Of a stretch of DNA of 64,000 nucleotides, positions 16,392 through 27,382 are shown one piece after another. The stretch comes from Streptomyces flaveolus (GTDB lineage: Bacteria > Actinomycetota > Actinomycetes > Streptomycetales > Streptomycetaceae). The position numbers and the translations under genes are program-made. Under the pieces are notes generated by a model. The model was not told the DNA's origin. It searched no databases and saw only the letters and a program-made list of their open reading frames with translations. The stretch is from contig NZ_JNWV01000034.1 in assembly GCF_000716535.1 (NCBI RefSeq), positions 1 to 64,000 of the forward strand, written 5' to 3'. Each line of letters begins with the position of its first letter. The stretch's first letter is position 1.

Positions 16392-16453
16392 CGTGCGCCG
16401 AGCGCTCACAGACCAGTACTGCTCACATCTCACGCACAGGCAGGACGACAGGC

Positions 16454-16909
16454 ATGACCGCGAACGACCATCTCGACTACTTCAAGCCGCAACTCGTCGT
16501 CATCCCTTGCGGCAGCCGCAAACTGGGCTCGCCCGCGCGCTCCGCAGACATGTACGTAGGTTCCTACCATCGGGCGTGCCGCAAGGCCGCCGATGCACTG
16601 CACCCTGACCGGGTGCTCATTCTCTCCGCACGCCACGGGCTCCTCGATCTCGACGACGTCATCGAGCCGTACGACACACCCCATGGTGCAGCCGACGCAG
16701 TAACGAGCCAGGCCCTGCTGGAACAAGCAACCGTGCGTGCCATCGTGGGCCTCGACTCCGTGGTGGCCCTCGGCGGTGCACGGCACATCAGCCTGCTGCG
16801 CTCCGTCTGGCCGCACGTCCACACGCCGTTGGCCGGAGCACGCGGCATGGGTGAGCAAATGGCCCGGCTTGCGGCATTGCGCGAGGGGCGGGCACTGCAT
16901 CTGACGTGA
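16454..16909 (+). CDS. DUF6884 domain protein
   Basis: A 151-residue protein with the DUF6884 pattern: LVVIPCGSRKLGSPARSADMYVGSYHRACRKAADAL near the N-terminus, then LILSARHGLLDLDDVIEPYDTP, and a C-terminal helix pair around ARGMGEQMARLAALREG. The conserved C-G-x-x-K and S-A-x-H-G-L motifs suggest a nucleotide or sugar-phosphate binding site, but the function is not established. The family is frequent on actinobacterial plasmids and integrated elements, which fits this gene's surroundings. A purine-rich stretch (AGGACGACAGGC) precedes the ATG. Confidence 0.78.
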   Translation: MTANDHLDYFKPQLVVIPCGSRKLGSPARSADMYVGSYHRACRKAADALHPDRVLILSARHGLLDLDDVIEPYDTPHGAADAVTSQALLEQATVRAIVGLDSVVALGGARHISLLRSVWPHVHTPLAGARGMGEQMARLAALREGRALHLT

Positions 16910-17165
16910 CGCCTCGTGCGGCGGCCGCAAGCCCGCGCCGGCTTGTGCCGAGGCGTATGGCACTACGGGGAGCCGTCCATCACGCGGCCCACTTGTTGAC
17001 CGGCCCCGCAACGTCAGGCAGCAGGTGGGCGGGGCGCCAGGTGGTGCTGGCCTCTTGCTCCACGGGGGACCCCGGGGTGTAAGCAAATCCTGGGGTCGGC
17101 GACCGTCGGCCCGGGAACCCGTGAAGCGGTGATGCAGGAGCGGGCGGTTGTGCAGGCCGTCCGTC

Positions 17166-17306
17166 GGCGACCCGGCAGTCCGGGGTGACGATGTAGGACA
17201 CGGTGTCGGCGATGCCCTCGGGGCACAGCAGCTCCATGCCCTGGACCTGGCGCCCGATGGCCTGCGGCGCGCCATCGCGGAGATGGGCGCTCAGCTCGGT
17301 GTCCAC
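17166..17306 (-). pseudogene. C-terminal fragment of an SDR oxidoreductase
   Basis: The minus strand reads VDTELSAHLRDGAPQAIGRQVQGMELLCPEGIADTVSYIVT, clearly the C-terminal part of the SDR group whose members end PEDIADAVAYIVTRPRHVAVNE. No N-terminal cofactor motif, active site or proper start is attached, and the frame loses similarity on both sides. It is a relic. The remaining sequence from 17307 to 17613, in front of the MntP-like gene, is noticeably AT-richer than the surroundings and holds no gene. Confidence 0.6.
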
Positions 17307-17613
17307 GGTGGACGGATACGGGGTCCGCCAGACGCCGCAGGAGGCCGCCCGGCGCATCAGCCACGCCACACTCGCGGTCGGACCAGATAACACCCGCAGG
17401 ATGTATCAACAATAAGGTGCACAGGTTCAACGAGCTAGCGCTTTTCACAGGGGCTGGACGCCGTCTGGCGAGCAATGCAGGAAATCCTCCGGAAATCGGC
17501 TTGCCCGGTTTATTTCGCGAACCGTCTGAGATATTCTTTGGAATTATGGTGCATACTGGTGCTGGCAGAGTCGTTTCCCTCGACGCCCACCGTCATCGGG
17601 CAGCCGTGTCGCC

Positions 17614-18153
17614 ATGATCTGGGAAATAGTGGTCCTGGGTTTTGTACTCAGTCTCGACAATCTCCGAGTATCGATCGCGCTCGGCACGCTCCCATTCGGT
17701 TTGAAGCGCGCGGTGCAGGTCGCGCTGACCTTCGGGCTGTGGGACGCGATCATGCCCCTGGTCGGGATGTTGATCGGCCGCCAGATCGGGGAGTCCGTCG
17801 GGGACGTCGCCGATGTGGTGGGCGCGGCCGCGCTCGGCGGATACGGTCTCTACCTCGTCATCTCGTCCTTCCGGAACCCCGAGCCGGACGAGCTGGACCA
17901 CCCGTGGGCGTTGTTCGGCATCCCGTTGACACTGAGCCTGGACAACTTGCTCGCCGGGGCGAGCCTGGGGGTTCTTGGGCTCTCGCCGTGGTTCTCGGCC
18001 GCCGTCTTCGGCGGCATGACGGCAGTGTTGTCGCTGGTCGGGCTGCAACTCGGGCGGGCCGCGGCACGCCTCATCCGGATCCGCTCGGACCTGATGAGCG
18101 GGGTCGCCTTGATCATCGCCGCCGCGACCCTGCCGTTGTGGTTCGTCGACTGA
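17614..18153 (+). CDS. mntP: MntP-like manganese efflux pump
   Basis: A 179-residue, six-helix membrane protein of the MntP/YtaF (DUF204) family. It shows the family's internal duplication: FVLSLDNLRVSIALG near the N-terminus and PLTLSLDNLLAGASLG after the middle, each with an acidic residue in a membrane helix. Homologues export Mn(II). No manganese riboswitch core is recognised in the upstream region. The ribosome site is weak. It converges with the PQQ operon; any functional link to PQQ metal use is only speculation. Confidence 0.85.
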   Translation: MIWEIVVLGFVLSLDNLRVSIALGTLPFGLKRAVQVALTFGLWDAIMPLVGMLIGRQIGESVGDVADVVGAAALGGYGLYLVISSFRNPEPDELDHPWALFGIPLTLSLDNLLAGASLGVLGLSPWFSAAVFGGMTAVLSLVGLQLGRAAARLIRIRSDLMSGVALIIAAATLPLWFVD

Positions 18154-18206
18154 CCCGCTCCACCGGGAGGCAGGCCGGCCTGCGAGCAGAGGAGCAGCGG
18201 AAGAGC

Positions 18207-18516
18207 GCAGACCCGCGAGTCGGCATGGAGGGCCTCGACCGCCCCGGCCACCAGATCGTTACCGGGCGGCAGGCGGCAGACCCGGTCGATGCGGACGTGG
18301 CACCAGCGGAAGGCCGTCATCCCGCGAGACGGCATCAGCGCCCTCGACCGCCCCGGCCACCAGATCATTACCGGGCAACAGGCGGCCGACCCGGTCGGTG
18401 CGGGCGTGGGACCAGCGGTAGGTCGTCGTCCCGCGAGTCCGCGTTGGCGGCCTCGACCGCCCTGGCTACCAGGTCGTGGTCGGGTGACAGGTAACAGACC
18501 GGGTCGGTGCGGGCGG
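18207..18516. repeat. 109-bp tandem duplications of the pqqE 3' end
   Basis: The motif CCTCGACCGCC starts at 18233, 18342 and 18451, an exact 109-base period. Copies 1 and 2 are nearly identical; copy 3, partial, lies in pqqE. In translation each copy preserves D-R/P-V-x-R/Y-L-x-P-x-x-DLV-A-AVE-A-x-A-SR-LPLV in a shifted frame, because 109 is not a multiple of three. These are decaying copies of the last codons of pqqE. Confidence 0.85.
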
Positions 18517-19471
18517 CGTCGCCGGTGAGCAGGAACGCCTGGCAGCGGCACCCGCCGAAGTCCACCTCCCGGCGCGGGCAGCTCCGGCAGGGTTCCGGCA
18601 TCCAGTCGGTCCCGCGGAACGCGGTCATCACGGGGGCCTCGGCCCAGATCCGCTCCAGCGAGTCCTCCCGCACACTGGCCCGCGGCAACGGCAGGGACTG
18701 GGCGGCCGGGCACGGCAGAACGTCGCCGTTGGGCGTCACGGTCAGCTGCCGGGAGGCCCAGCCGCCCATGCAGGGCTTCGGGTAGCGGCTGTAGTAGTCG
18801 GGGATGACGTAGATGATGTCCATACGGCCCCGCAACCGCTCGTCGGCGGCCCGTACGACGGCCTCGGCCGCTTCGAGCTGGGCCCGGCTCGGCAGCAGGG
18901 CGGCACGGTTCCGCCAGGCCCAGCCGTAGTACTGGGTGTTGGCCAGCTCCAGCCGGTCCGCGCCCACCTCCTCGGCCAGAGCGAGCACGTCGGCGACGCG
19001 GTCGATGTTGTGCCGGTGCAGAACCACGTTCACGGTGAGCGGCCAGCCCAGCTCCTTGGCCACACCCATCGCCTCGATCTTGCGCCGGAAGGACGGGATC
19101 CCGGCGATCCGGTCGGACACGGTCGGTTCGTCGGCCTGGATGCTGATCTGTACGTGATCCAGACCGGCGGCCCGCAGCTGCTCGGCCCTCGGACGCGAGA
19201 ACCCGAGGGCGCTGGTGATGAGGTTGGTGTAGAGGCCCAGGGCATGGGCGTGCGCGACGAGCTGCACCAGGTCGCGCCGCAGCAGCGGTTCCCCGCCGGA
19301 CAGGTGGCACTGGAGAACTCCCAGGTTCTCGGCCTCGGTCAGCACCCGCAGCCACTCGTCGGTGGTCAGCTCGTCCTGGTAGTCGGCCAGGTTCAGCGGG
19401 TTGGAGCAGTAGGGGCAGGCCAGCGGGCAGCGGTAGGTCAGCTCGGCGAGCAGCCCGAGGGGGCTATCCAT
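18368..19471 (-). CDS. pqqE: PQQ biosynthesis radical SAM protein PqqE
   Basis: Radical SAM enzyme that, with PqqD, forms the C-C bond between the Glu and Tyr of PqqA. The SAM cluster motif is CPLACPYC, very near the N-terminus. The SPASM auxiliary-cluster region reads CPAAQ...CRSCPRREVDFGGCRCQAFLLTGDAARTDPVC. QISIQ and NVVLHRHNID are family landmarks. The ATG at 19471 overlaps the end of pqqD by eight bases. The C-terminus is abnormal: the frame runs through one 109-bp tail repeat and stops inside the next, adding roughly ten to twenty uncertain residues (DDLPLVPRPHRPGRPPVAR). The catalytic core looks complete. Confidence 0.95.
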   Translation of the reverse strand: MDSPLGLLAELTYRCPLACPYCSNPLNLADYQDELTTDEWLRVLTEAENLGVLQCHLSGGEPLLRRDLVQLVAHAHALGLYTNLITSALGFSRPRAEQLRAAGLDHVQISIQADEPTVSDRIAGIPSFRRKIEAMGVAKELGWPLTVNVVLHRHNIDRVADVLALAEEVGADRLELANTQYYGWAWRNRAALLPSRAQLEAAEAVVRAADERLRGRMDIIYVIPDYYSRYPKPCMGGWASRQLTVTPNGDVLPCPAAQSLPLPRASVREDSLERIWAEAPVMTAFRGTDWMPEPCRSCPRREVDFGGCRCQAFLLTGDAARTDPVCYLSPDHDLVARAVEAANADSRDDDLPLVPRPHRPGRPPVAR

Positions 19472-19793
19472 CGGTGAGCTCCAACCAGCGCCGGGCGACG
19501 AGCCGGGCCAGGAACTGCCTGACCTCGTCGTCGGGGACGGTCTCATAGCGTGTGCCCAGTTCGCCCACGATCTCGTCCACGGTGTGCCGTCCGTCGCACA
19601 GTTCGAGGATGGCCGCGCCGCTGCCGTTCAGAACCACCACCGTCTCGGGGTGCAGCAGGACCTTACGCTGCCTGGTGCGGCAGAAGGTGAGCCGGACATG
19701 GGCCGCCAACCGGGGCCGGTCCAAGCCGGACACCCCGACGCCGGGCCGGGTCGTGCTGCTGCTCTGGGTCGTGCCGGTATGGGTCGGGTCCAT
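19464..19793 (-). CDS. pqqD: PQQ biosynthesis peptide chaperone PqqD
   Basis: A 109-residue protein whose last 85 residues are the PqqD fold: HVRLTFCRTRQRKVLLHPETVVVLNGSGAAILELCDG, then TVDEIVGEL and FLARLVARRWLE. It binds PqqA and delivers it to PqqE. The first 25 residues are Thr/Ser-rich and look disordered. The ATG at 19793 lies five bases after the pqqC stop and the gene overlaps pqqE, so C, D and E are translationally coupled. Confidence 0.94.
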   Translation of the reverse strand: MDPTHTGTTQSSSTTRPGVGVSGLDRPRLAAHVRLTFCRTRQRKVLLHPETVVVLNGSGAAILELCDGRHTVDEIVGELGTRYETVPDDEVRQFLARLVARRWLELTDG

Positions 19794-19798
19794 GGTGG

Positions 19799-20497
19799 TC
19801 ACTCCACGTAGGCCTGGTCGATGGCGTCCATAAGGCTCCACAGGACATCGCACTTGAACGACAGCGCGTCGACGGCGCGCGCCTGGGACTCGGCGGAGAG
19901 GCAGTGCGCGGTGACCACCTCCAGGGCGTGCTCACAGTCGCGGGGGGCCTGCTCCAGGCGGGCGCGGAAGTAGGCGAGGCCCTCGGGGGCGATCCACGGG
20001 TACCACCGCTCGAACGCGGCGAGCCGCGCCGCCATCAGGTCGGGCGCGAACAGCTCGGTGAGCGAGGACGCCACCGCCTCCACCCACGGGCGGGTGCGGG
20101 CGAAGTTCACGTAGGCGTCGACGGCGAACCGCACGCCCGGTACCAGGTGCCGGTGGTCCCGGACCTCCTCACGGGTCAGCCCGGCGGCCTCGGCGAGGCG
20201 CAGCCACGCCTCGATGCCGCCCTCGCCCACGGCAGTGCCGTCGTGCTCGACGATCCGTCGGATCCAGCGACGACGGACCTCCACGTCGGGGCAGTTGGAA
20301 AGGATCGCGGCGTCCTTGCGGGGGATGTTCTCCTGGTAGTAGAAGCGGTTGGCCACCCAGCCCCGGATCTGCCGGCCGCTCAGCCGGCCGGCGTTCATCC
20401 GGACGTGGAACGGGTGTTGGTCGTGGTATCGCCGCGAGTGGGCCCGCAACGTCTCGACGAAGCCGTCGGCGCCGGTTGTGATGGTTGTCGTCGTCAC
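19799..20497 (-). CDS. pqqC: Pyrroloquinoline-quinone synthase PqqC
   Basis: Oxygen-dependent oxidase for the last step of PQQ synthesis. The 232-residue product has the heme-oxygenase-like all-helical fold: [49 protein letters not shown] is a family signature, followed by EHDG...[35 protein letters not shown] and a C-terminal helix. The GTG at 20497 is chosen because the homologous region begins about 20 residues later; an ATG at 20533 is possible. It follows pqqA after a hairpin-bearing gap of 136 bases in the place where pqqB would normally be. Confidence 0.96.
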   Translation of the reverse strand: MTTTTITTGADGFVETLRAHSRRYHDQHPFHVRMNAGRLSGRQIRGWVANRFYYQENIPRKDAAILSNCPDVEVRRRWIRRIVEHDGTAVGEGGIEAWLRLAEAAGLTREEVRDHRHLVPGVRFAVDAYVNFARTRPWVEAVASSLTELFAPDLMAARLAAFERWYPWIAPEGLAYFRARLEQAPRDCEHALEVVTAHCLSAESQARAVDALSFKCDVLWSLMDAIDQAYVE

Positions 20498-20594
20498 GCC
20501 TCTACCCCTGGTACCTGAAGGCCGTCTGGCCATTTCCGTGCGGCTCTCCTCCGAGGAACGCCGCTCGAGCACCACACCCGGCGAACGAGCCGTC

Positions 20595-20625
20595 GGGCGG
20601 CGCCGGACCAGGTCCGGCGCCGCCC
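20595..20625. terminator. Hairpin between pqqA and pqqC (attenuator)
   Basis: A perfect 15-bp inverted repeat centred on A20610 (arms GGGCGGCGCCGGACC / GGTCCGGCGCCGCCC). It begins nine bases past the pqqA stop and has no T-tract. In several pqq operons an intercistronic structure after pqqA keeps peptide-precursor expression higher than that of the enzymes, and this hairpin is placed to do so. Confidence 0.75.
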
Positions 20626-20633
20626 CGCATCCG

Positions 20634-20729
20634 CTAGTCCTCCAACCGAGCGAGGTACATGGTCACCTCGGCCGCGACTGTGATCTCGTCGAACTCGGGC
20701 GTCTCCCACACAGCGAGCTGAGACTCCAT
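20634..20729 (-). CDS. pqqA: PQQ precursor peptide PqqA
   Basis: A 31-residue peptide, [31 protein letters not shown]. The E-V-T-M-Y motif supplies the Glu and Tyr that PqqE joins to become the PQQ skeleton, spaced E-x-x-x-Y as in all PqqA. A strong GAGGAGGT ribosome site lies six bases before the ATG, fitting high expression of a stoichiometric substrate. It follows the dehydrogenase gene by 47 bases, so the precursor is transcribed together with the enzyme that uses the cofactor. Confidence 0.96.
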   Translation of the reverse strand: MESQLAVWETPEFDEITVAAEVTMYLARLED

Positions 20730-20776
20730 GGATTCACCTCCTCTCTGCCGGAACCACGGCAGGCTCCGGTCATGCG

Positions 20777-22486
20777 CTACGACGGTTCCGGAAGGGCGAA
20801 CACGATCAGGGCGCTTCCGTGCCCCGCGCCGAGCATGCCGGGGAGGAATCCCTCGGCCCATCCGCCCCATCCGACCGGCACGGCCACGTACTGCCTGCCG
20901 TCGACCATGTAGGTGGTCGGGCTGCTGTGGTGGCCGCTTCCGCACTGGAACTGCCACAGCAACTCCCCGGTGCGGGCGTCGAGCGCGTTGAACTCCCCGG
21001 AGGGCTCACCGGCGAACACCAGGTCACCGCCGGTGACGAGCGTCGAGGCACACATCGGAAGGTCGTTGCGCCAGCGCCACTTCTCCTCGCCGCCTGCGTC
21101 GAACGCGCTGATGGACCCCGCCATGTCCTCGATGTCCACCTGAACGCCCGCACCCCAGTACGGAATGCTCTCCTTGAACTCCCGCCGCCGCCGGGTGGCC
21201 GTGGCACCGGTGTCCTGGACCGGGACGTAGAAGAGCCCGGTCTTCGGACTGTAGGCCGCATGGGTCCATTCCTTGGCACCGGCCGGACCCGGGTAGAAGT
21301 GGACCGGTTCTCCCTCCTTGTCCGGGTACACCTTGGCCGTCACCTGGCCGTCCCTCGTGATCGCCCCCCATGTGATGCGGTCGACGAAGGGAGTGATCCC
21401 GACCCTCGCGCCGTTCGTGCGGTCGAGGACGAAGAAGTAGCCGTTCTTGTCGAAGTGTCCGAGCAGTTTGCGTCCGTCCTGCTCGAACAGGATGCACTCG
21501 CCTATGCTGTCGTAGTCCCACACGTCGTGCGGGGTGCACTGGTAGTGCCAGCGGATCTGACCGCTGTCCACGTCCACGGCGATGATGCTGTCGGTGAACA
21601 GGTTGTCGCCCTGGCGGACCTCTCCGTCGAAGTCGGGCGCCGGGTTGCCGGTGCCCACGTACAGCAGGTTCGTCTCCGGGTCGAAGGTGCCGGTGATCCA
21701 GCAGTTCGCCCCGCCCCGGGCCCAGGCCTCGCCGTCGGCGGGCCAGGTCTCCGAGCCGGGCTCCCCGGGCTTGGGCACCGTGTAGCAGCGCCACTGGTGC
21801 TCGCCGGTCTCGAGAGCGAACGCGTCGAGGTGGCCGCGTACGCCGAACTCACCGCCGGAACTTCCGACGATGACCATGCTCTTCACGACCAGAGGGGCGA
21901 GCGTGGCGCTCTCCCCGGCCCGGACGTCCCCGTAGGTCTTGTCCCAGACCCGCTTGCCGGTGGTGGCGTCGAGCGCGATCACACGCGCGTTCGCCGTGAC
22001 GAAGAAGACCTTCCCCTGGGCCACGGCGACCCCGCGGTTCACGTTCCCGCAGCACAAGGACACGTCGAAGGGGACCGCGTGCTTGTACCGCCAGATCTCC
22101 ACACCCGTCTTGGCGTCGAGGGCCCAGACCCAGCCGTCCCAGCCGGAGAGGAACATGACCCCGTCGACGACGATCGGGGCGGCCTCGAACGAGTAGGTCG
22201 ACGCGCCCGCGATCAGTCCGGTCGTGCCGGCCTGGAAGACCCAGGCGGGGACCATGCGCTTGACGTTGTCCGTGTTGATCTGGTCCAGCGGGCTGTAGCG
22301 TTGCCCGTTGTAGTCGCCGTAGTAGGTCAGCCAGTTGTGGGGCTCCTGGCGGGCGTTGAGTATGCGCTCGTAGTCGACACCGGCCACTACCGGCGGCGCT
22401 ACGTCTCCACCGGGGGTCTTGTAGTTCAGGGTTCCCTGATCGACGGCCTCACCCGCGTCGACGTAGTCGGCGTAGTCGACGGTCAT
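20777..22486 (-). CDS. PQQ-dependent alcohol dehydrogenase, lanthanide-type signature
   Basis: A 569-residue eight-bladed quinoprotein dehydrogenase (methanol/ethanol type). Blade motifs include WALDAKTGVEIWRYK, VIALDATTGKRVW, FNALDARTGELLWQFQ and YVAVPVGWGG. The vicinal disulfide pair Cys145-Cys146 (SLCCGN) that stacks on PQQ is present. At HDVWDYDSIGE the catalytic Asp324 is followed two residues later by Asp326; this extra Asp is the mark of XoxF-type lanthanide enzymes, while calcium-type enzymes usually have Ala or another small residue. No signal peptide is visible, unlike periplasmic relatives. The ATG at 22486 has an AGGAGGTGGAGG site. Neighbouring pqq genes supply its cofactor. Confidence 0.94.
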   Translation of the reverse strand: MTVDYADYVDAGEAVDQGTLNYKTPGGDVAPPVVAGVDYERILNARQEPHNWLTYYGDYNGQRYSPLDQINTDNVKRMVPAWVFQAGTTGLIAGASTYSFEAAPIVVDGVMFLSGWDGWVWALDAKTGVEIWRYKHAVPFDVSLCCGNVNRGVAVAQGKVFFVTANARVIALDATTGKRVWDKTYGDVRAGESATLAPLVVKSMVIVGSSGGEFGVRGHLDAFALETGEHQWRCYTVPKPGEPGSETWPADGEAWARGGANCWITGTFDPETNLLYVGTGNPAPDFDGEVRQGDNLFTDSIIAVDVDSGQIRWHYQCTPHDVWDYDSIGECILFEQDGRKLLGHFDKNGYFFVLDRTNGARVGITPFVDRITWGAITRDGQVTAKVYPDKEGEPVHFYPGPAGAKEWTHAAYSPKTGLFYVPVQDTGATATRRRREFKESIPYWGAGVQVDIEDMAGSISAFDAGGEEKWRWRNDLPMCASTLVTGGDLVFAGEPSGEFNALDARTGELLWQFQCGSGHHSSPTTYMVDGRQYVAVPVGWGGWAEGFLPGMLGAGHGSALIVFALPEPS

Positions 22487-22508
22487 TTCCTCCACCTCCT
22501 GCTTCTGC

Positions 22509-22973
22509 CTACGGCCGCGGCTGTTCGGGACGGTCGAGGCGAGCCTCCGGCGGAGCGTCTCCCAGGACCACGATGGACCCGGTCAGCCCCCGGCCCTCGT
22601 CATTGCCCGTGGGCGAGCCGAACCAGTAGTAGCCCGGACCGTCGAGGTTGAGGTGCGCATGCCCGTGCGAATGGTTCACCAGCCAGATGAACTTCCTGTC
22701 GCCATTGCTCGGCAGAAGTGCGCAGTGCGTGTTCTTGTCGTCATTGACGAGCTCCAGCTCGATATCGCCTCCATGGGGCATGACAAGAATTGAAGGATCC
22801 CAGGACAGCTCGTCCGGGTGGATCCGAATTGTGGCCTTCATACGGCCGTCCGGTTCCTCGGTGGCCTGCCCTATGCTTCCTGTTCCCAGCACTTGACCCA
22901 GCGCTGCTTTGTTCTGTGTGGCCAACCCCAGCTTGTCCAGCAGGTCGGCACGCTCGTGCGCGGTCGTCGTCAT
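22509..22973 (-). CDS. Cupredoxin-like PQQ-associated protein (MSMEG_3727-like)
   Basis: A 154-residue protein resembling the mycobacterial MSMEG_3727 type, which is found beside PQQ dehydrogenases. The second half is cupredoxin-like: MPHGGDIELELVNDDKNTHCALLPSNGDRKFIWLVNHSHGHAHLNL then GPGYYWFGSPTGNDEGRGLTGSIVVLG. The usual C-x(2-4)-H-x(4)-M type 1 copper loop is not there (Gly, Asn and Leu stand in those places), but six His and one Cys cluster in the preceding segment. It could be a metal or electron partner of the dehydrogenase. The ATG at 22973 has GGGAGAGAAG upstream; an in-frame extension to 23114 is not favoured. First gene of the PQQ operon. Confidence 0.75.
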   Translation of the reverse strand: MTTTAHERADLLDKLGLATQNKAALGQVLGTGSIGQATEEPDGRMKATIRIHPDELSWDPSILVMPHGGDIELELVNDDKNTHCALLPSNGDRKFIWLVNHSHGHAHLNLDGPGYYWFGSPTGNDEGRGLTGSIVVLGDAPPEARLDRPEQPRP

Positions 22974-23168
22974 CGGGGCTTCTCTCCCCTCATCCGATTC
23001 CCTGTGTTTTCCCTCTTTGCGTCGCGTGCCGCCCGGCCGTAATCGGTACTCAAGGAGCGCGCCACGCCGAATGAATAACAGCGGAAAGGATGTGAAATCT
23101 GTACTAAGAAACACGCTACGCCGGACGGATCACACCGACAAGGCACGTCCTGGTTCGGGCCGGCTCAT

Positions 23169-23219
23169 GCCGTTCATCCGCGACCATCTGCCGTTCGCAA
23201 CCGATGTGCCACCGTTGAG
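23169..23219 (+). promoter_or_regulatory. Three LytTR-type direct repeats, 21-bp period
   Basis: GCCGTTCAT (23169-23177), GCCGTTCGC (23190-23198) and ACCGTTGAG (23211-23219) lie exactly 21 bases apart, two helical turns. LytTR sites are nine-base direct repeats of the form [TA][AC][CA]GTTN[AG][TG] with 12-base gaps. The third copy fits fully, the first at eight of nine positions and the second at seven. They lie 196-246 bases upstream of the first PQQ-operon start and just past the katG stop. The rest of the 275-base gap holds no gene. Confidence 0.7.
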
Positions 23220-23248
23220 AGCAGCCGAGCCGCACCGCGACGCGTCGA

Positions 23249-26927
<3,679 letters not shown>

Positions 26928-27382
26928 GGTTCAGAACCACCCTGGTCCATCCCCGACACTCGACGGACGTGCGCACCATGCGCGCCGGTCGCCGCTCGTC
27001 GCGGCCGGGTGTGCGGCGGACCGGGCCCTGCGTCCCGCGTCTTCCTGCTTCGTCACTCGTTCCAGGCTGTGTCACCGCACTCCCCACCCTAGGTACCGTT
27101 GTCGGCCTGCGCACGTCCCTCTTCAGGCCGCGCGACCGAAAATGCCGCCGGCGGGCTTCGCCCTGCGTCCGCTGCTCCGACCTCTTCTTCAGAGAAGCGT
27201 CGAATAGCCCTCATTTCGACCACCCGCGTACTCCTGAGCCGCCCTTCCGTGAGTCGGCATGGTGGCTGGACGCATAGCCGACCCCATAACTATGGTGCCC
27301 CGCCACATGTGCCCCTGACCTGCATCTTCCTACCGTGTGCCGACACGTACCCGTCCCCACCGCACACGAGGAAGTGGCGCAC
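26928..27382. promoter_or_regulatory. Divergent intergenic region, LytTR regulator / MHS symporter
   Basis: These 455 bases hold no supportable gene. A short dyad CCATA-AC-TATGG lies at 27284-27295, about 90 bases before the symporter start, with an overlapping CATAG-N12-CTATG at 27273-27294. These are candidates for a symporter operator. GAGGAAG at 27368-27374 is the symporter ribosome site. Confidence 0.35.

Noticed and set aside
17415..17440. tRNA fragment or attachment site (GGTTCAA)
   Set aside because: No complementary arms or acceptor stem; a seven-base match is expected by chance.
17402..17613. Manganese (yybP-ykoY) riboswitch before the MntP-like gene
   Set aside because: The conserved core sequences could not be found.
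18207..18516. CRISPR array
   Set aside because: The repeats are contiguous, 109 bases long, without spacers, and derive from pqqE coding sequence.
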